Part shown: positions 10,311 to 21,683 of the stretch, in pieces
Layout: the number at the start of each line of letters is the position of its first letter
Numbering within the stretch: position 1 is the first letter of the stretch
Assembly (NCBI GenBank): GCA_963978905.1
Contig: OZ022257.1
Span: forward strand, 50,176,873 to 50,240,872
DNA length: 64,000 nucleotides
Origin: Trichostrongylus colubriformis
Lineage: Eukaryota; Nematoda; Chromadorea; Rhabditida; Trichostrongylidae
Direction of reading: 5' to 3'
Program-made: the position numbers and the translations under genes
The notes under the pieces: generated by a model
Databases searched by the model: none
The model's input: the letters and a program-made list of their open reading frames with translations, nothing else
Told to the model about the DNA's origin: nothing

Positions 10311-13300
10311 CTGTAATGTGTATGACGAGGCCATGAAAATCGTAAGTACGATGAGTTGACTTCAGATGTCTATTTTAGCTCATTTTTCTCTCAGTTTGAG
10401 AATTCACTTCTTTGATAGTTCGAAATTCTCAAAATTAGACTCAGAATGTCTTAAAATATCAATGTAAATGAATACAAATAACAGAATTAATTTCAAAAAT
10501 CAATCCCCCTCTGTAATGTGGAAGGTGAATTAAGAAAAATTACAAAAAATCTCTGGAATCTGATACTTATCGGACTCTGTGTTCCCGCATACTGTGCATA
10601 AATACACGGTGGTATGTAGACTGAACGAGGGTTTTTCTTGTGGAACAGATGGATCTCCTGGTTTCCCTATTAGCCTTCGTGCACGGTTTAAGTTCCCATT
10701 TTTGATGAAGCTCCTATTTTTTGGAAGCATCGCTACTGTTATCCTTTCCTCGAGTAACTACAACACTTTTTTCTCATTTATCGGTCCCACCTGGCTAACT
10801 GTTCTAGTTCTTCTCTTCTCATTTACCTTGAGTTCTTCTCATCGGAAGTCATTCTGCATGAAATTCGCGTGATTTTGAAAACCGGCACCACATGCCCCGG
10901 CTTTCACTTGATCCATGAAAAAATGAGGATTTCGCGCTTGTTTGATTCCGACGGGAAATTCACTAACAATTAAAAGCTGCACACGCAGACATGGATTTTC
11001 ACCTTTTGCGTATCTCTATTACAATTTCGTTCATCCTTTCATTTTTCCTTTATTCATCCTCATTCCACATTATCTCTTCATCCGTGAGTGGCCACTTATC
11101 CGCAATGAAGGTTTCAAACAACTTCTTCTCAGGATTCAACTTTTCCTGCCGGGAACCTTATATGACCATGAATATATGGCTAATGAAGAAACTAATTTTT
11201 TCAGTGCACGAGTCATTTATTATTCTAACGAATTTCTTAACGATATTCATCTCCGTGCCTGTGATTTGCAGGAAACTCTAACAATTCATTTATTACAATT
11301 CATTTTATTATTTCAATACACTCAAAGGTGCGCACCTTTGAGTGTATTGAAATAAATAAATAAATAAAAAAATTCCAATCAAGGCGACTGATGATGAACT
11401 GAAGGAAAAGAATTTATGAGCGCGTAGCTATATTTGGTGTTTTGGTAAGCCGCTGCTCACCCGGTCGCATATCCGTCCAAGTAAACAGCCGGCACTCATT
11501 GACGGTGGCCGTTTATCGCCGCTTATTCACAAATGGATCCTGCCGATTTCAACTATTCCACGTGGATTTCATTTCTCCTCCATAGTTTACCGCTATTTGA
11601 GCTAATTAGATATTAATAATTCTTCTTTATTGAATCATATAGTTTTTAGATTCAAAACTTGGTAGGAATGTTAAAATAGATGGTAGATGTGCTAATACTC
11701 TTGAGAGCAGGGTCAAGCCTCCGTTGAGGAATCCTCAACAGGGGGGGTCGTATTTGGTCCGCCAGGAGGAGGGGGGGTCGTAATTGCTGAGGTAGGCAGT
11801 GATCAAGAGAATTTCTTACGCTGAGGGTCTAAAGTGTGAGAAGAGAAATGATAAAACTGACTAGCTGGATTTGAACCCAAAACTAATTTAACATAATCAT
11901 CATGGAATCTCATGCATGGCGCGATCCACAACGAAGCCAACCAACGTCAATGACCCTTTCATTGGTTCGCTGCCACCGATTTCACCTACAGAGACACCTC
12001 CGAAATTTATTAACTAGCCATGGAAGCGGAATCTATCCACAGTTATCACCGTGGATGAATACTCCAGAAACTATGGGAAGGAAAAGAAAAATTAGCTGAT
12101 ATGGACCTATTTCATATCTTACTACGATCACAAGTACGTAATATAGTGTTGGCGGCCACTATGCGGACCGGAAAAACGTTTGTATTCATTGAGAATGTGG
12201 ATGAAATCCTCATGCATGGCGCATCCCACAGAAAAGCTGACCGGCGCTTCTCGCCTTCCCACTAGGCCTCCGAGAGCGAAGGATGCATACTGGAAAAATT
12301 TCAGTAACAATGAATCGATTTTTGGGAAGATTCGTGGAACGATCTCGCAAATTCGACGAAAAAAAGCTTTCCTCAACACACTTTTTTGAATTTTTCTTGC
12401 TTCATTTTGAAGATCTGGCATGGTTCAGGTAGTCATTCGAAAGCGCCAACCTAGTAGACTCTGCCTCACCCAAACGAACTCATATGGTTAAGTTTGAAGG
12501 AAGTTATGGCCATTTCCGTGAAACACCCCGAAATTTTCCTCATCAAATCCTCATCACCCTTCCCTCAAAATAACTTCCTTCATTTTTAAGATCTGGCATG
12601 GTTCAGGTGGTCATTCGAAAGCGCCAACCTAGTAGACTCTGCCTCACCCAAACGAACTCATATGGTTAAGTTTGAAGAAAGTTATGGCCATTTCCGTGGA
12701 ACACCCCGAAATTTTCCTCATCAAATCCTCATCAAAAAACCCATATCGAGAACTAAGCAACCATTGGGGAAAGCAAGCGGTCAGTAGATAGGCCTTAGGG
12801 AGTTATTAGGAAAACAGGTCACAGCTGCTTGAAAGATGGGCTCTAGGTAAAGTTTGAAGTGTTTTGATAATGTCGGAATTTAGTACGGGGAAGATAACGC
12901 GCTCCAACGCGATCGCCGCGTCGCACATCGCCTGAAATGAACAATGAATTCAGTCAAATGTGTTTGATTCTTTGTGTTGTCGTTTCTATTTCGAATGTGT
13001 TTCAAGTGTTTCTATCTGCACTCCTTTCGATTCGCTCGTTTTGTTTTTTTTTCGGACTTTTTGGTTTCTGCAGGGAGGGATTTTATTTTCTCATCGCAAA
13101 AAAGAACGGGATGGGATCTCTTTCCCTGGGGTGGGAGGGAAAGGGAGGAAGGGAGGGAATTGTGTTCTCCACCTTTCGATCGCAAAAAGTTTTCTTGGGG
13201 TGGGAAGAAGGAAGGGAGGGTGTTTTCTTTGCCACGGAAAGCTGTTTTTTGAGAAAAACTGTGTTAACATTTAAAAATCCTTTATTGAAATGCAACAGAT

Positions 13301-16300
13301 TGTAGCAAAACGAAAAATAACAATAATAGACGTAAAAGAGGGGGGGTCGTATTGAGACCCCCTTTTGGGGGGGGGTCGTATTTTTTGAAAATTTTCCTCA
13401 TCTGGACGCTTGACCCTGCTTGAGAGTTCTAGATTGAGTGAGGCATTCTGCTTTTCAACAAAATCCCAGACTATATTGTTTTTACTGATTTTGTGCCCTT
13501 TCGGTAATACGTGGTAAATCCGCACTGTGCGCATTTGGTCATGGGGCTTCGACTAAACCATCGGAAACACGATGCAGGAGTTCAGACATGACTCATCCAT
13601 AACCGCAATATTGCGGATATTATTTGCATATACCGTAATCGTGTTAGCTCAAATCTCACATGGTTCCACAGCTGATTAGTACTCTGGTGTAAGACTTTTT
13701 TGAAAAATATCATTCCTGCATGCTATTCAATAGCATACTTTTTCATCCATGAAAATTAAAGCAACATACTTTTTCATCCATGAAAATTAAAGCAAAAATC
13801 AAGGCATCATACTAATGCACCTGTCGAATCAGGGTGATAGAGACAACCTTTTATGAAGATGATTTTACAAAAGTAAGCACTATCCTGATCAGTAAGCATA
13901 GCGGTGCTACTTCGCGTGGTGTCATTCGGATAATAATAAAGACAGGATGAAATTTTTTCCGCCGTTAATCAATCACTTCCTGGGACATTCTATTAGGTTG
14001 TCCCGAAAGTTCTGGAACACCCCGACCACTTTTTTTCAATTTTATTTCTTTACAACATAAACACATTTCAGCTAACAAGATATTCACCATTACTATCTAT
14101 CACCTTCTGTCATCTATCCGGAAGCTTGCCAATCCCATCCGCCCAGAACTGTTGAGACTGACTCGCGAAGAAACGCTCGACCTCCATCTCGATGTCGCGC
14201 TGCTTTTTGAGCTGTTTCCCCTTTAGGAAGTTCTGTAGAGGGGCGAACAACTGGTAGTCAGACGGTGCGAGGTCGGGGCTATATGGAGGATGTGGTAGCA
14301 CTTCCCAACCTAGCGTCGCCAAGGTGTCCCGGGTGAATGTTGCCAGATGTCGGCTGTCGGATAGGGCATGGGGTGTCCAAGTCGAGAGCACTTTCCGGTA
14401 TCCCAGCCGAGTGAGATGCTGATCGACTGTGGTGTTCCCACAACCGCGTAGCAGGGCTACTTCACGTGTGCTTGCCGTGGGGTTCTCCTGCACAGTTCTC
14501 CTGAAAAGCTGATCGTCAGCTCAGATGGACGGACACTGCGTTGCTGATCTTTCAGGGCTATATCTTCAGAACGGAAGCGGGTGAACCAACGGTGGATAGT
14601 TGTGCTTACTCCACATGCGACGCTGATTATTTGGACCACTTCCCTTATGGAACTCCCTCGGCAGAACTCGTAGAGTTACAATGCTCGGAGTGACGTCTCG
14701 TTCATTTCGAGCTCTACTCCTTTTGTGGATAGGCGCGAATCCTTATATGCCTATGGCATGGAACGTTTCTCAAAGTCAATCGACAAATGCCCTGGTTATC
14801 CATCGCGGGAAGGCCCGAAAGCCCTTGTCCGCCAAGGTGTTCCGGAACTTTCGGGACAGCCTAATAGTTCTATTCGAATCGCGATGACTGGTGATGGGGC
14901 CATACAATGACTTGCGGTGGCCAGCCGATGTACAAGTCAGTGCGTTTATCTTCCCAGACGAGTCTGGTACCAATTTACCGACCCTGAAGGGATGGAGGGC
15001 TTGGATGGCTTGAGCGGGGGTTGATGCAGGATTTATCCCGCACCATGAGAGTGGGGTGCGTGCCACCTGTAACTACACAATCTCCGCCCTTCGGATAACA
15101 GTACCCATAAACACTTTTTCCATTTTTCGCACCAGTACAAAAGTTAACCTGCGATTAGAATAAATCAATATCGAATCTATCAATCGAAATGTGAAATCGA
15201 AAAGGTAATATGTGGAAGTCGAAAAAAAGGTGCATATCGCATTCAATGAAATTGAACCATCCTGCTTCGGAGTAGATTGTCTGGTACCAGGATTTTCCGC
15301 AAAGGCAAAAAAACCGCTTCGAATTTCGGTGTTATGCATCCAACTATATAGGGGACTGCCCTGCGACATTTTTGTCATTTTTTGTTATTTAAACCATTTT
15401 TATCTTTTCGATTTCGACCCATTTTTTGCAACAAAAGATTTGATTTCAAATTTTGAAAAACCATTCTATTACAACGATTCGAATGACAAGCTTCTGAATG
15501 AGATATTCGTGTCAACATTATTCTCGAGTTCTATCAGACATTTTTTTCCTTTTCATATATTATACATACTTATCCAGTCAAAATTCCAGAAGAAAAACCT
15601 CAAAAAAGAGAATTTTCAAATTCGAAAGAGAAATAAAATGTAATTTTGTAATCAGCTCAACAATTAATTGTCGACCGCCCGTTAGAGCTTAGATGGTACC
15701 TATTCAAGGCCATAGCGAGAAAGCGTTATTCTTCCTAGGCATAGAGATTGCAACAGACCAAAGGACTTTTCCAACTTAGATACCCGTTAAGGTGTGCATC
15801 TTACACCGCTTTAGACATTCCCCCATGAAAACTCGTGGAAGTTTGAGTAGTTTTGAAAAAGTACCCTAAAAATTTTTTCAAAACTTAATAATACTGCATG
15901 TTGTTGAATGAAGTTCACTTTTTTCATTTTTCCATTGTTTTTCGTTGTTAATGAAACAATCATAAAAACTACAAGAATAAAGTTACATGTACACAAAAAT
16001 TACAAAAGTGAAGTTACATTGAAATGCATTATAATAGGCAATCCACCATTAAAATTGTCCATAAGCACTTTAACCTGTTTAGATTCGCTTTTCCGTGCAT
16101 CTACTGAAAAGCATCTATAGATATCCATTTTTTCTCGTATTTGTACAGCTTTTCCTCCATCCTCCTGTAACATTTGTTGACCGTCAAATCGATCACTTAA
16201 GCGCTTGAAGCATACTTTCGATGGAGGCCTTGATATGATCGATTTGGACGATTATACGAAGCTCCTTTAGTTTAGTAGTCATTGAGGAGAGAGGGGGGTG

Positions 16301-18356
16301 CCTTATGAACACAAAAAAGTAGGATTTTCCTTTTAGGACGTGATCAGGCATGATCACTGAATCCCAGCCAGCCTTTTGATCACTTCAGTTCATTTTTCTT
16401 CACTCCCGCACTACTTATAGTTCCACTCCCATTTTGAGCGAGTGATAAATCTGTCACTTCTACTGCTCTTATCTCCTGGAATGAGCCGAAAGTGGTCACT
16501 GAGCAGCCTTTTTTTTTTTGATCGACGACATTTCGACATCAACAGCACAAGTACTCAAGTGCATAGCTCTTCTCTACGAAGAAAGGGTTACGTAAAAAAG
16601 TGTTTGTGGAAATGTTAGCTACAAAGCGAGCTCAATCACACCCATCACTTGTGATCGGTTTCGGCTTTTGAAAGTGATCACAAGTGATGGGATTCTTGAA
16701 AATTCGTAAAAACCGAGCCTCACCTGTTTAACATGGGGTTTTATCAAATGAGAGAGAAATAAAGCTATTAAAGGTGCTATCCCAATGGGGGGGGGGGCAT
16801 GCCACTGCGAGCGATATTTCTACCTACGTTCAGAAGGAGAATCGAACCCCCATCGTCCTCCACTCAGGCTCAGGCAAAAATATACGCTTGAGTGTGCGGA
16901 TTGACTTCTCAAAATCCCCCAGAAATGATAAGGTGTGAAACCTTTTATAGGCTGTCCCCCCCCCCCCCCCCCACCATCCTTCATTGCCATAGCACCCTAT
17001 TAAAATTACTACGTTCCCGCCATTCATAAGTCAACTAATGGGATATGATAATGGTTCGACCAAAATGCGTTCCACTTTCTCTGTACTTTTTTATTTCAAA
17101 CAAAACAAATTTTTATGCGATTATTCGCACACTAGTTATTCATGATGGGCTTAAGGTGAAGGTTGATGGAAAAGTTTTTGACGTTAATCGATTTCGAGTC
17201 GTGATGCACCTTATATTCTAGTTCTTCGTAGTTGCAGGTTGCAGTTCAGCCTATGACTTGCGGGACCAGGTGATGTACAAGTCAGTGCATTTATCCTCCC
17301 AAACGAGTCAGGTACCAGTTAATCTACCCCGCAGGATGGCGTGATTAGCCTGCGGGCCACGGCCGCTTGATTCCCGCTTCATGAAAGTGCGAGCGCGCAC
17401 CTCTCACTGCACCATTGTCGCCATTATGACTTCACAATATGAGAATAGTTTAAAATAATTTTTGTATAGGGATGGAAGTGCTGTTAGTAGGCGGCTGCAG
17501 CTACGCGCCGTTTGCTGATCCTATGTGAAGCCCCTACGCGTTAGCCGGAGCTCGGGAGCCCCGTTGCCACCCCCACACCACGTTGAAGCCACGGATAGGA
17601 TTTGTGGAGGGGTGGAAAAGAGTCATTAGGTACATACCTCTTATGTTCTTACCCTTTTGGGACATATGAAAATGTCTAGAAACGCAAGGCTGCATCAAGA
17701 AATTGAATTAAGTCTGGACCAGCTTTTCAACCACTCCAATCACTAGGACTAGACTGAAAAAGTGGAAAAACAACTTTTGACGCCGCTTAACTTGACGAAC
17801 CTTCGTGAGAATAAATACGGGTTAACCGGTCCTTCCAAATACTGCAGGAACTTAAATGCATGGCGCGTCGCGGATGTCATTCACCTCTAATTCATAAGTT
17901 TCATGCTTTTCTACACGGAACACTGCAAAACCCTGCACTGGAATCACTACCCAAAGAGGAATTTTCCAGAATTTCATGATTCTCTTTCGTAATTCACAGC
18001 TGATAGAACAGTGTTCAAGCTTCCCCTAGATCCTAATATTTGAGCATAATCACGAAGAGCTGAGCGCAGAATAACCAACGGACAGGGAAGGGCAGGGTCG
18101 GGAGAGGGGGGATCATTGACAGGTGAACAACCATCGCCCTCGATTCAGCCGCCCCCTAAAACAAACCAGGCATTCCGTGCACATTACGTTTTAGCCAGCT
18201 GTCTTCTTGTTGTTCATTCACTGTAACAGCTCTATCAGATGGTGTATCCAAGCCATTTTCAAGCCTCAAGTTCGACTCTTCGTAAATTTTGGCATGATAT
18301 TTCCATAAGTGTGTGATTGCTCTTGAAGTCGCCGGTTTCGCCGCTTTCATTGGAGC
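10063..18356 (-). CDS. 3' end of a minus-strand gene (gene B), product unknown
   Basis: Two exons join in phase across a 7.9 kb intron. Exon 18356-18188 (acceptor TTTTCCAG, phase 0 in, phase 1 out at GTAATG) encodes a lysine- and glutamate-rich stretch beginning APMKAAKPATSRAITHLWKY. Exon 10310-10063 starts in the matching phase (acceptor CATTACAG), encodes WATIVEEEQSKSSKNRPFRR, and runs to TGA. Inside it a possible 31-base intron (10239-10209) would shift the frame and give an end VVIHVIVNAS with TAA at 10071-10073; that intron is unusually short, so read-through is my default. Upstream exons were not identified. The sequence is hydrophilic, with no domain I recognise, and could be a cytoplasmic tail. 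Confidence 0.5.
11308..11355. repeat. Perfect 24-bp hairpin with no loop
   Basis: The sequence reads TTATTTCAATACACTCAAAG then GTGC, followed immediately by its exact reverse complement. No matching family copy was seen elsewhere in the window. Confidence 0.9.
12396..12735. repeat. Tandem duplication, two copies of 178-bp period
   Basis: Two near-identical blocks both contain AGATCTGGCATGGTTCAGGT (12411 and 12589), 'CGAAAGCGCCAACCTAGTAG' and 'CCCCGAAATTTTCCTCATCA'. They differ at only a few positions over about 150 bases, so the duplication is recent. No ORF is shared with a known protein. Confidence 0.85.
13127..13222 (+). repeat. G-rich tracts with G-quadruplex potential
   Basis: At 13127-13158 four or more runs of three to four G lie within 32 bases (GGGGTGGGAGGGAAAGGGAG then GAAGGGAGGG). 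A second similar run is at 13199-13222. The dense runs meet the usual G3N1-7 pattern. Position in an intron means it would be on the non-template strand relative to plus-strand transcription. Confidence 0.6.
13734..13795. repeat. 31-bp tandem duplication
   Basis: The unit CATACTTTTTCATCCATGAA plus AATTAAAGCAA occurs twice in direct tandem with no mismatch seen. Confidence 0.85.
13993..14864 (-). mobile_element. Mariner transposon, internally deleted
   Basis: The terminal repeats are TTAGGTTGTCCCGAAAGTTC at the left and its near-complement at the right, each flanked by TA (13991-13992 and 14865-14866). Total length is 872 bases, shorter than the usual 1.2-1.3 kb. On the minus strand a helix-turn-helix part lies at 14639-14457. 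After a frame change, 14493-14110 gives the linker (WTPHALSD) and then jumps directly to the C-terminal catalytic segment HPPYSPDLAPSDYQLF. The region that should hold the first two catalytic aspartates is missing, so it cannot transpose itself. Confidence 0.9.
14110..14639 (-). pseudogene. Mariner transposase remnant
   Basis: Two overlapping reading frames (14639-14457 and 14493-14110) give the N-terminal DNA-binding region (a CGVSTTIHRWFTRFR-type helix-turn-helix) and the C-terminal block YSPDLAPSDYQLF, which carries the third catalytic Asp of the DD34D triad. A frameshift separates the frames and a deletion removes the first two Asp motifs. It lies inside the TIRs at 13993-14864. Confidence 0.88.
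16786..16971. repeat. Homopolymer G and C tracts
   Basis: A run of about 10 G near 16786-16796 and a run of about 17 C near 16955-16971 bracket AT-rich sequence. Length here is prone to sequencing error. No gene is present from 15100 to 17170. Confidence 0.6.
17178..17425 (-). mobile_element. tRNA-derived SINE copy 2, diverged
   Basis: It shares 'GTTAATCGATTTCGAGTCGT', 'GTACAAGTCAGTGCATTTATCC' (shortened here) and 'CGAGTCAGGTACCAGTTAAT' with the other copies, but with many substitutions and short gaps. The head is at the high-coordinate end. Confidence 0.6.
18188..18356 (-). CDS. Gene B, internal exon
   Basis: 56 codons plus one base, bounded by TTTTCCAG and C|GTAATG. It encodes an alanine/lysine-rich start, HLWKYHAKIYEESNLRLENG, then an acidic stretch ending QQEDSWLK. 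Phase 1 out matches the exon at 10310. Confidence 0.55.
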
Positions 18357-18399
18357 CTGGAAAACCACACAGAAATGCAATTCAACACCCTCCTCCCCC

Positions 18400-21300
18400 C
18401 TCCTCCCAAAACACCACTGCAGAGTGTGAAAATATCGTATACACTAGAAGAATTTGGATAGGAATCGCAAACTACAACTCCAGTCTATCTTTAACTTTCC
18501 AGGCTCTGACGAAGGAGACAAGGCCGAATGTGATATTACCTTGGCTGCGGCTTCAAGGGCAGACACATATTTTTACATTTTTTTTGAAACTTTCGAGTTA
18601 TTCTTCAGATTAATCATTACGATCGTTATCTTAGACGATTAGACTTCCATCTCGACGTGTATCTATGTCTCTCTCAATGTAAATATATTGAATTAAATAC
18701 TGAGTTTACAATCGGGATTGAAACTGAAATGTATTGAATTTTTATATTGATCTGGCTGAAATAGCGCCTGTATGGCCCTTTCTACTGGCTAGAAAGACAA
18801 AAGTCATTGAAACCACTCGAATTCTATCAAATGCAAACTGTTACAATGATAGTGGGTTTTGGCCAGTGACGGTTCCTATAGCAACCTTCACATAAAAATT
18901 CAATAAAACTAATTTTTATCTTTCGAGCTCGATCCCACTTTGAAAATTCGTGTGATATCAGTAATGCTCTCAGTACATATAGAAATCATTCTGAAAAGTT
19001 ACCATACTTATCTGGAAGGTATCAATCTACCGATTACCCCGGACAAAACGGGAGTAAACCACTTCAAAATTAGAGCATAGGACACTGCCGTCGCTTCAGG
19101 ACCCACTTACACTCGGTTCTCATAGGTCGCACCCTTGAGACCGCAGAGTTGTCCTAATGGCATACGGGTTACTTTCAATCCACTGAAGAGCCCATATGGG
19201 TTAGTTTTAACCCACGAAAGCGCCAAATGACCCAAAGGAGTTCCAGCTGGTAACATGGCACTCAATTAGGGATCTACCAGGTGTTGAGGAAAATAGCTGC
19301 TTCAGTACGACCCCCTCCCTCTACAGGAACCAAATACGCCCCATTTTTTGACAACTAAAAACCAGTAGCTTTTTCCGGATTGTATAGTTGCAATGTGTTT
19401 TCTTGCTATGTATCCTTACTAAAAACAAGAAGATACTCATTTCACAGTTCCTTAGTAATCGCCGCTGTAGATTTTCCACGCGGATTAGCAGTGAAATAAC
19501 TTTGGCTTCTCATCTGGTAATTGAAAGTTGAGATTATAGGGCTTATCGTTGACCTCTAAAGAAACGATCTCTCCTCCTCTTCTTCAAGTACGACCCCCCC
19601 GTCGAGGCATCCTCTACTCCCGTTGTACTATCCACTCAACCAGAGTGCATTGGTAGCATATCCAGCCCATTTAGCTGGTGGCTTAACTGTAGTTTCTTCA
19701 GCTGCGCTATGCGACGGAATACGCCTCGTCCGCTATATCTGTGTTTTTCATTTTCACTGAAAAACTGGCTATAGCCGGACGAGCCGGGGCCATTCATTAA
19801 TGAGCTATCAAACATAACGGAATTACTGCGGTCTATTTCTCAATTATGCTCTTCGCTTCTTCTCAAACTTTATTCCTACATTTGCGATTTTTGCCTTTTT
19901 TTATATCCATGATATTCCAATTCAGTATTTTAATAGCTCTTTAATTTAATTATTTAACATTCGAAATTTCGGCAAACATATTCGAAAGCGAATCGCACCG
20001 ATTTGCTTATATTGACGATCCTTCGCATGGTCTTATTCGAAGGTGAAAACAAAAACAATGTGCTCAAATTTCGAAACAGTTACAAAGGCATTGAAAATAC
20101 GATCATTTTTGACATAGCTGTCATAGCGTATTCCTTATGGAAAGTTCTCCCGCATGGATTTTGTAGAAAACAATCAATATTTTGTTGAATTCATCTCACT
20201 ATCGATTTGGATGTGATTATCTGTTTCATTCCACCGTTGGCTGTTGCCGACAAGCCAAATCCGCGCTAATTGCCGCGTTGATCGCCTGAATACTCTCACT
20301 CATCGTCTATTTTCGACTGAAATTCTGTACCATTTGTAGGGATCGTAGAATTTTTGAAGCCTGCTAAATTTTTTTGGAGCATCAAAAATGCTCCAAGGGC
20401 CATGCAAGAACCATTTTGAAACCGGCATAGATAAGTCCTTACAATATAATTGGATAATCTTACATAACACCTAAAACCACATAGAGAAATATGAACGTGA
20501 GGTGGTCCGATACCACGGCGCGAGTGCGTGCCACCGTTCAGGTGATAGGTTCAGAATGTAAAGTTGTTACACCGTAATTATTTGCGTATCTATACAAGTA
20601 TTTAAACTCAGAATCAAGTGCAGAATGAAATTCAATCGTACTGAAGACGCTGTGAAGCGAGCCTTATGTAAAAGTAAAAAGGCAGGTCAAAGAGAAGAAA
20701 AATTTCAAATAAAAAGGAATGAAAGGCTGGTCATTTGGTAATGATTCGTGAGCGATCAAGCGCATTTTGTGTACCCATGGCATGGACACGTTTCGTTTGA
20801 CATCTAATGCTGATTCAAAAGTAGTCATTTTAATACTGTATACTATCTAAGATCCTGACCTTATGGAGTTTGTAAGTTGAAAGCAATATTTCTTCAATAA
20901 ACATTTGAATACTTATGATTGCGAGGTCCGCTCGAGGTGGTTGGACTGAATTCAATACCATGGATCATGAGAGGATGACCTGGGTTTTTCAGCATTTTAG
21001 AGAAGAGTTGGGATGTGTACCATCTCAAATGCACTCCAAACTACACTGAAATCAGAGTTAAAGTTCACGGCGAAAACATGCAAAACAAAGTAATATGTAA
21101 TATGCATAAAAAAATTTTCTGCAAAAAAGAAACTGCAGGCGGGGTTCCCTAAGGAATTTGGTTATCAGCTCGTTATTCTCTAAATGAAGCGACTGAAAGA
21201 GTGAAGAGGTTATTGAAGATAGGGAATAGGCCAGCCAGTTGGAAATATACCACGTTACAAGCATTTGTCCACATAATAGGAATTAGGCGAGGACTGCTTA

Positions 21301-21520
21301 AATCATTAAATTTGAGGATAAATGTTGCTCAGTTAGTAATCTTCTATAATCAGAAAAATGATATAATTGAAATTAATGCTTCTCTTCATATAATCAATAT
21401 TCTGTGTTCAATTGAGTAAATATAAAGAGCAGTATTCATATTCCGGTTCTCTATTTTGCCGCGATCTCAACTGATCTGCATAAGACCACTTCATTTTCAA
21501 GAGTGCGGCGATGAATTTCA
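18400..21520. other. Interval between gene B and the Ly-6 gene, no supported gene
   Basis: A plus-strand segment at 18512-18640 has an acceptor-like TTTCCAG and a 45-codon hydrophobic ORF. The overlapping minus strand has a donor-like GTAATA. Neither connects to anything, so both are left uncalled. Copies of the 'CCAAATACGACCCC' short repeat occur near 19306-19345 and 19590. The rest is AT-rich with no structure seen. Confidence 0.4.
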
Positions 21521-21529
21521 ATTTTTTAG
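21520..21529 (+). promoter_or_regulatory. Probable spliced-leader acceptor of the Ly-6 gene
   Basis: ATTTTTTAG lies nine bases before the start ATG at 21539, matching the U-rich-AG acceptor used for trans-splicing in nematodes. A cis-splice acceptor of an upstream non-coding exon is the alternative. Confidence 0.5.
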
Positions 21530-21538
21530 AACGATCGA

Positions 21539-21683
21539 ATGGAAGTACTACTACTACTCCTCTTCACGATAGGCATCACCGCCGACGCCAAAAAACTCAC
21601 TTGCACCTATTGTCCTTTCCATATTTCACCTAAAGGTCCCACCAACTGCACGGAAACTTGTGACGGAGATGTCTGCATAATTG
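21539..21683 (+). CDS. Ly-6 gene exon 1
   Basis: Signal peptide MEVLLLLLFTIGITADA and the first five cysteines of the LU domain (CTYC, then C-x3-C-x4-C). It ends at G|GTAAGA, phase 1. Confidence 0.85.

Larger units (their letters stand above)
13964..15090 (-). mobile_element. tRNA-derived SINE copy 1, interrupted by a mariner
   Basis: The SINE family consensus is visible on both sides of the mariner: 'GTTAATCAATCACTTCCTGG' at 13963-13982 and 'GATGACTGG...CGGTGGCCAGCCGATGTACA' from 14883. The tRNA-like head lies at the high-coordinate end (about 15030-15090), so the element is on the minus strand. Removing the mariner and one TA restores continuity with the uninterrupted copies at 38247, 49038 and 50062. 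Confidence 0.75.
10311..18187. other. Long intron of gene B
   Basis: No further coding exon was recognised on the minus strand. The intron carries a perfect hairpin (11308), a tandem duplication (12396), G-rich tracts (13127), a 31-bp tandem pair (13734), a SINE split by a mariner (13964-15090) and a diverged SINE (17178). A 143-codon plus-strand ORF at 15212-15643 is AT-rich, has no splice or domain support, and I regard it as chance. Confidence 0.4.

Noticed and set aside
15212..15643. 143-codon plus-strand ORF
   Set aside because: AT-rich, second half low complexity (Phe/Lys/Asn), no splice context, no recognised domain; the opposite strand is also open.
18512..18640. Plus-strand 45-codon ORF after a TTTCCAG, and overlapping minus-strand KYVSALEAAAK before a GTAATA donor
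   Set aside because: Neither has a partner exon; the minus-strand version has an in-frame stop immediately upstream and no acceptor.
19085..19180. Minus-strand segment with TCTTCAG acceptor and GTAAGT donor
   Set aside because: One frame is open but the sequence resembles a diverged repeat also seen near 2950-3060; no partner exon.
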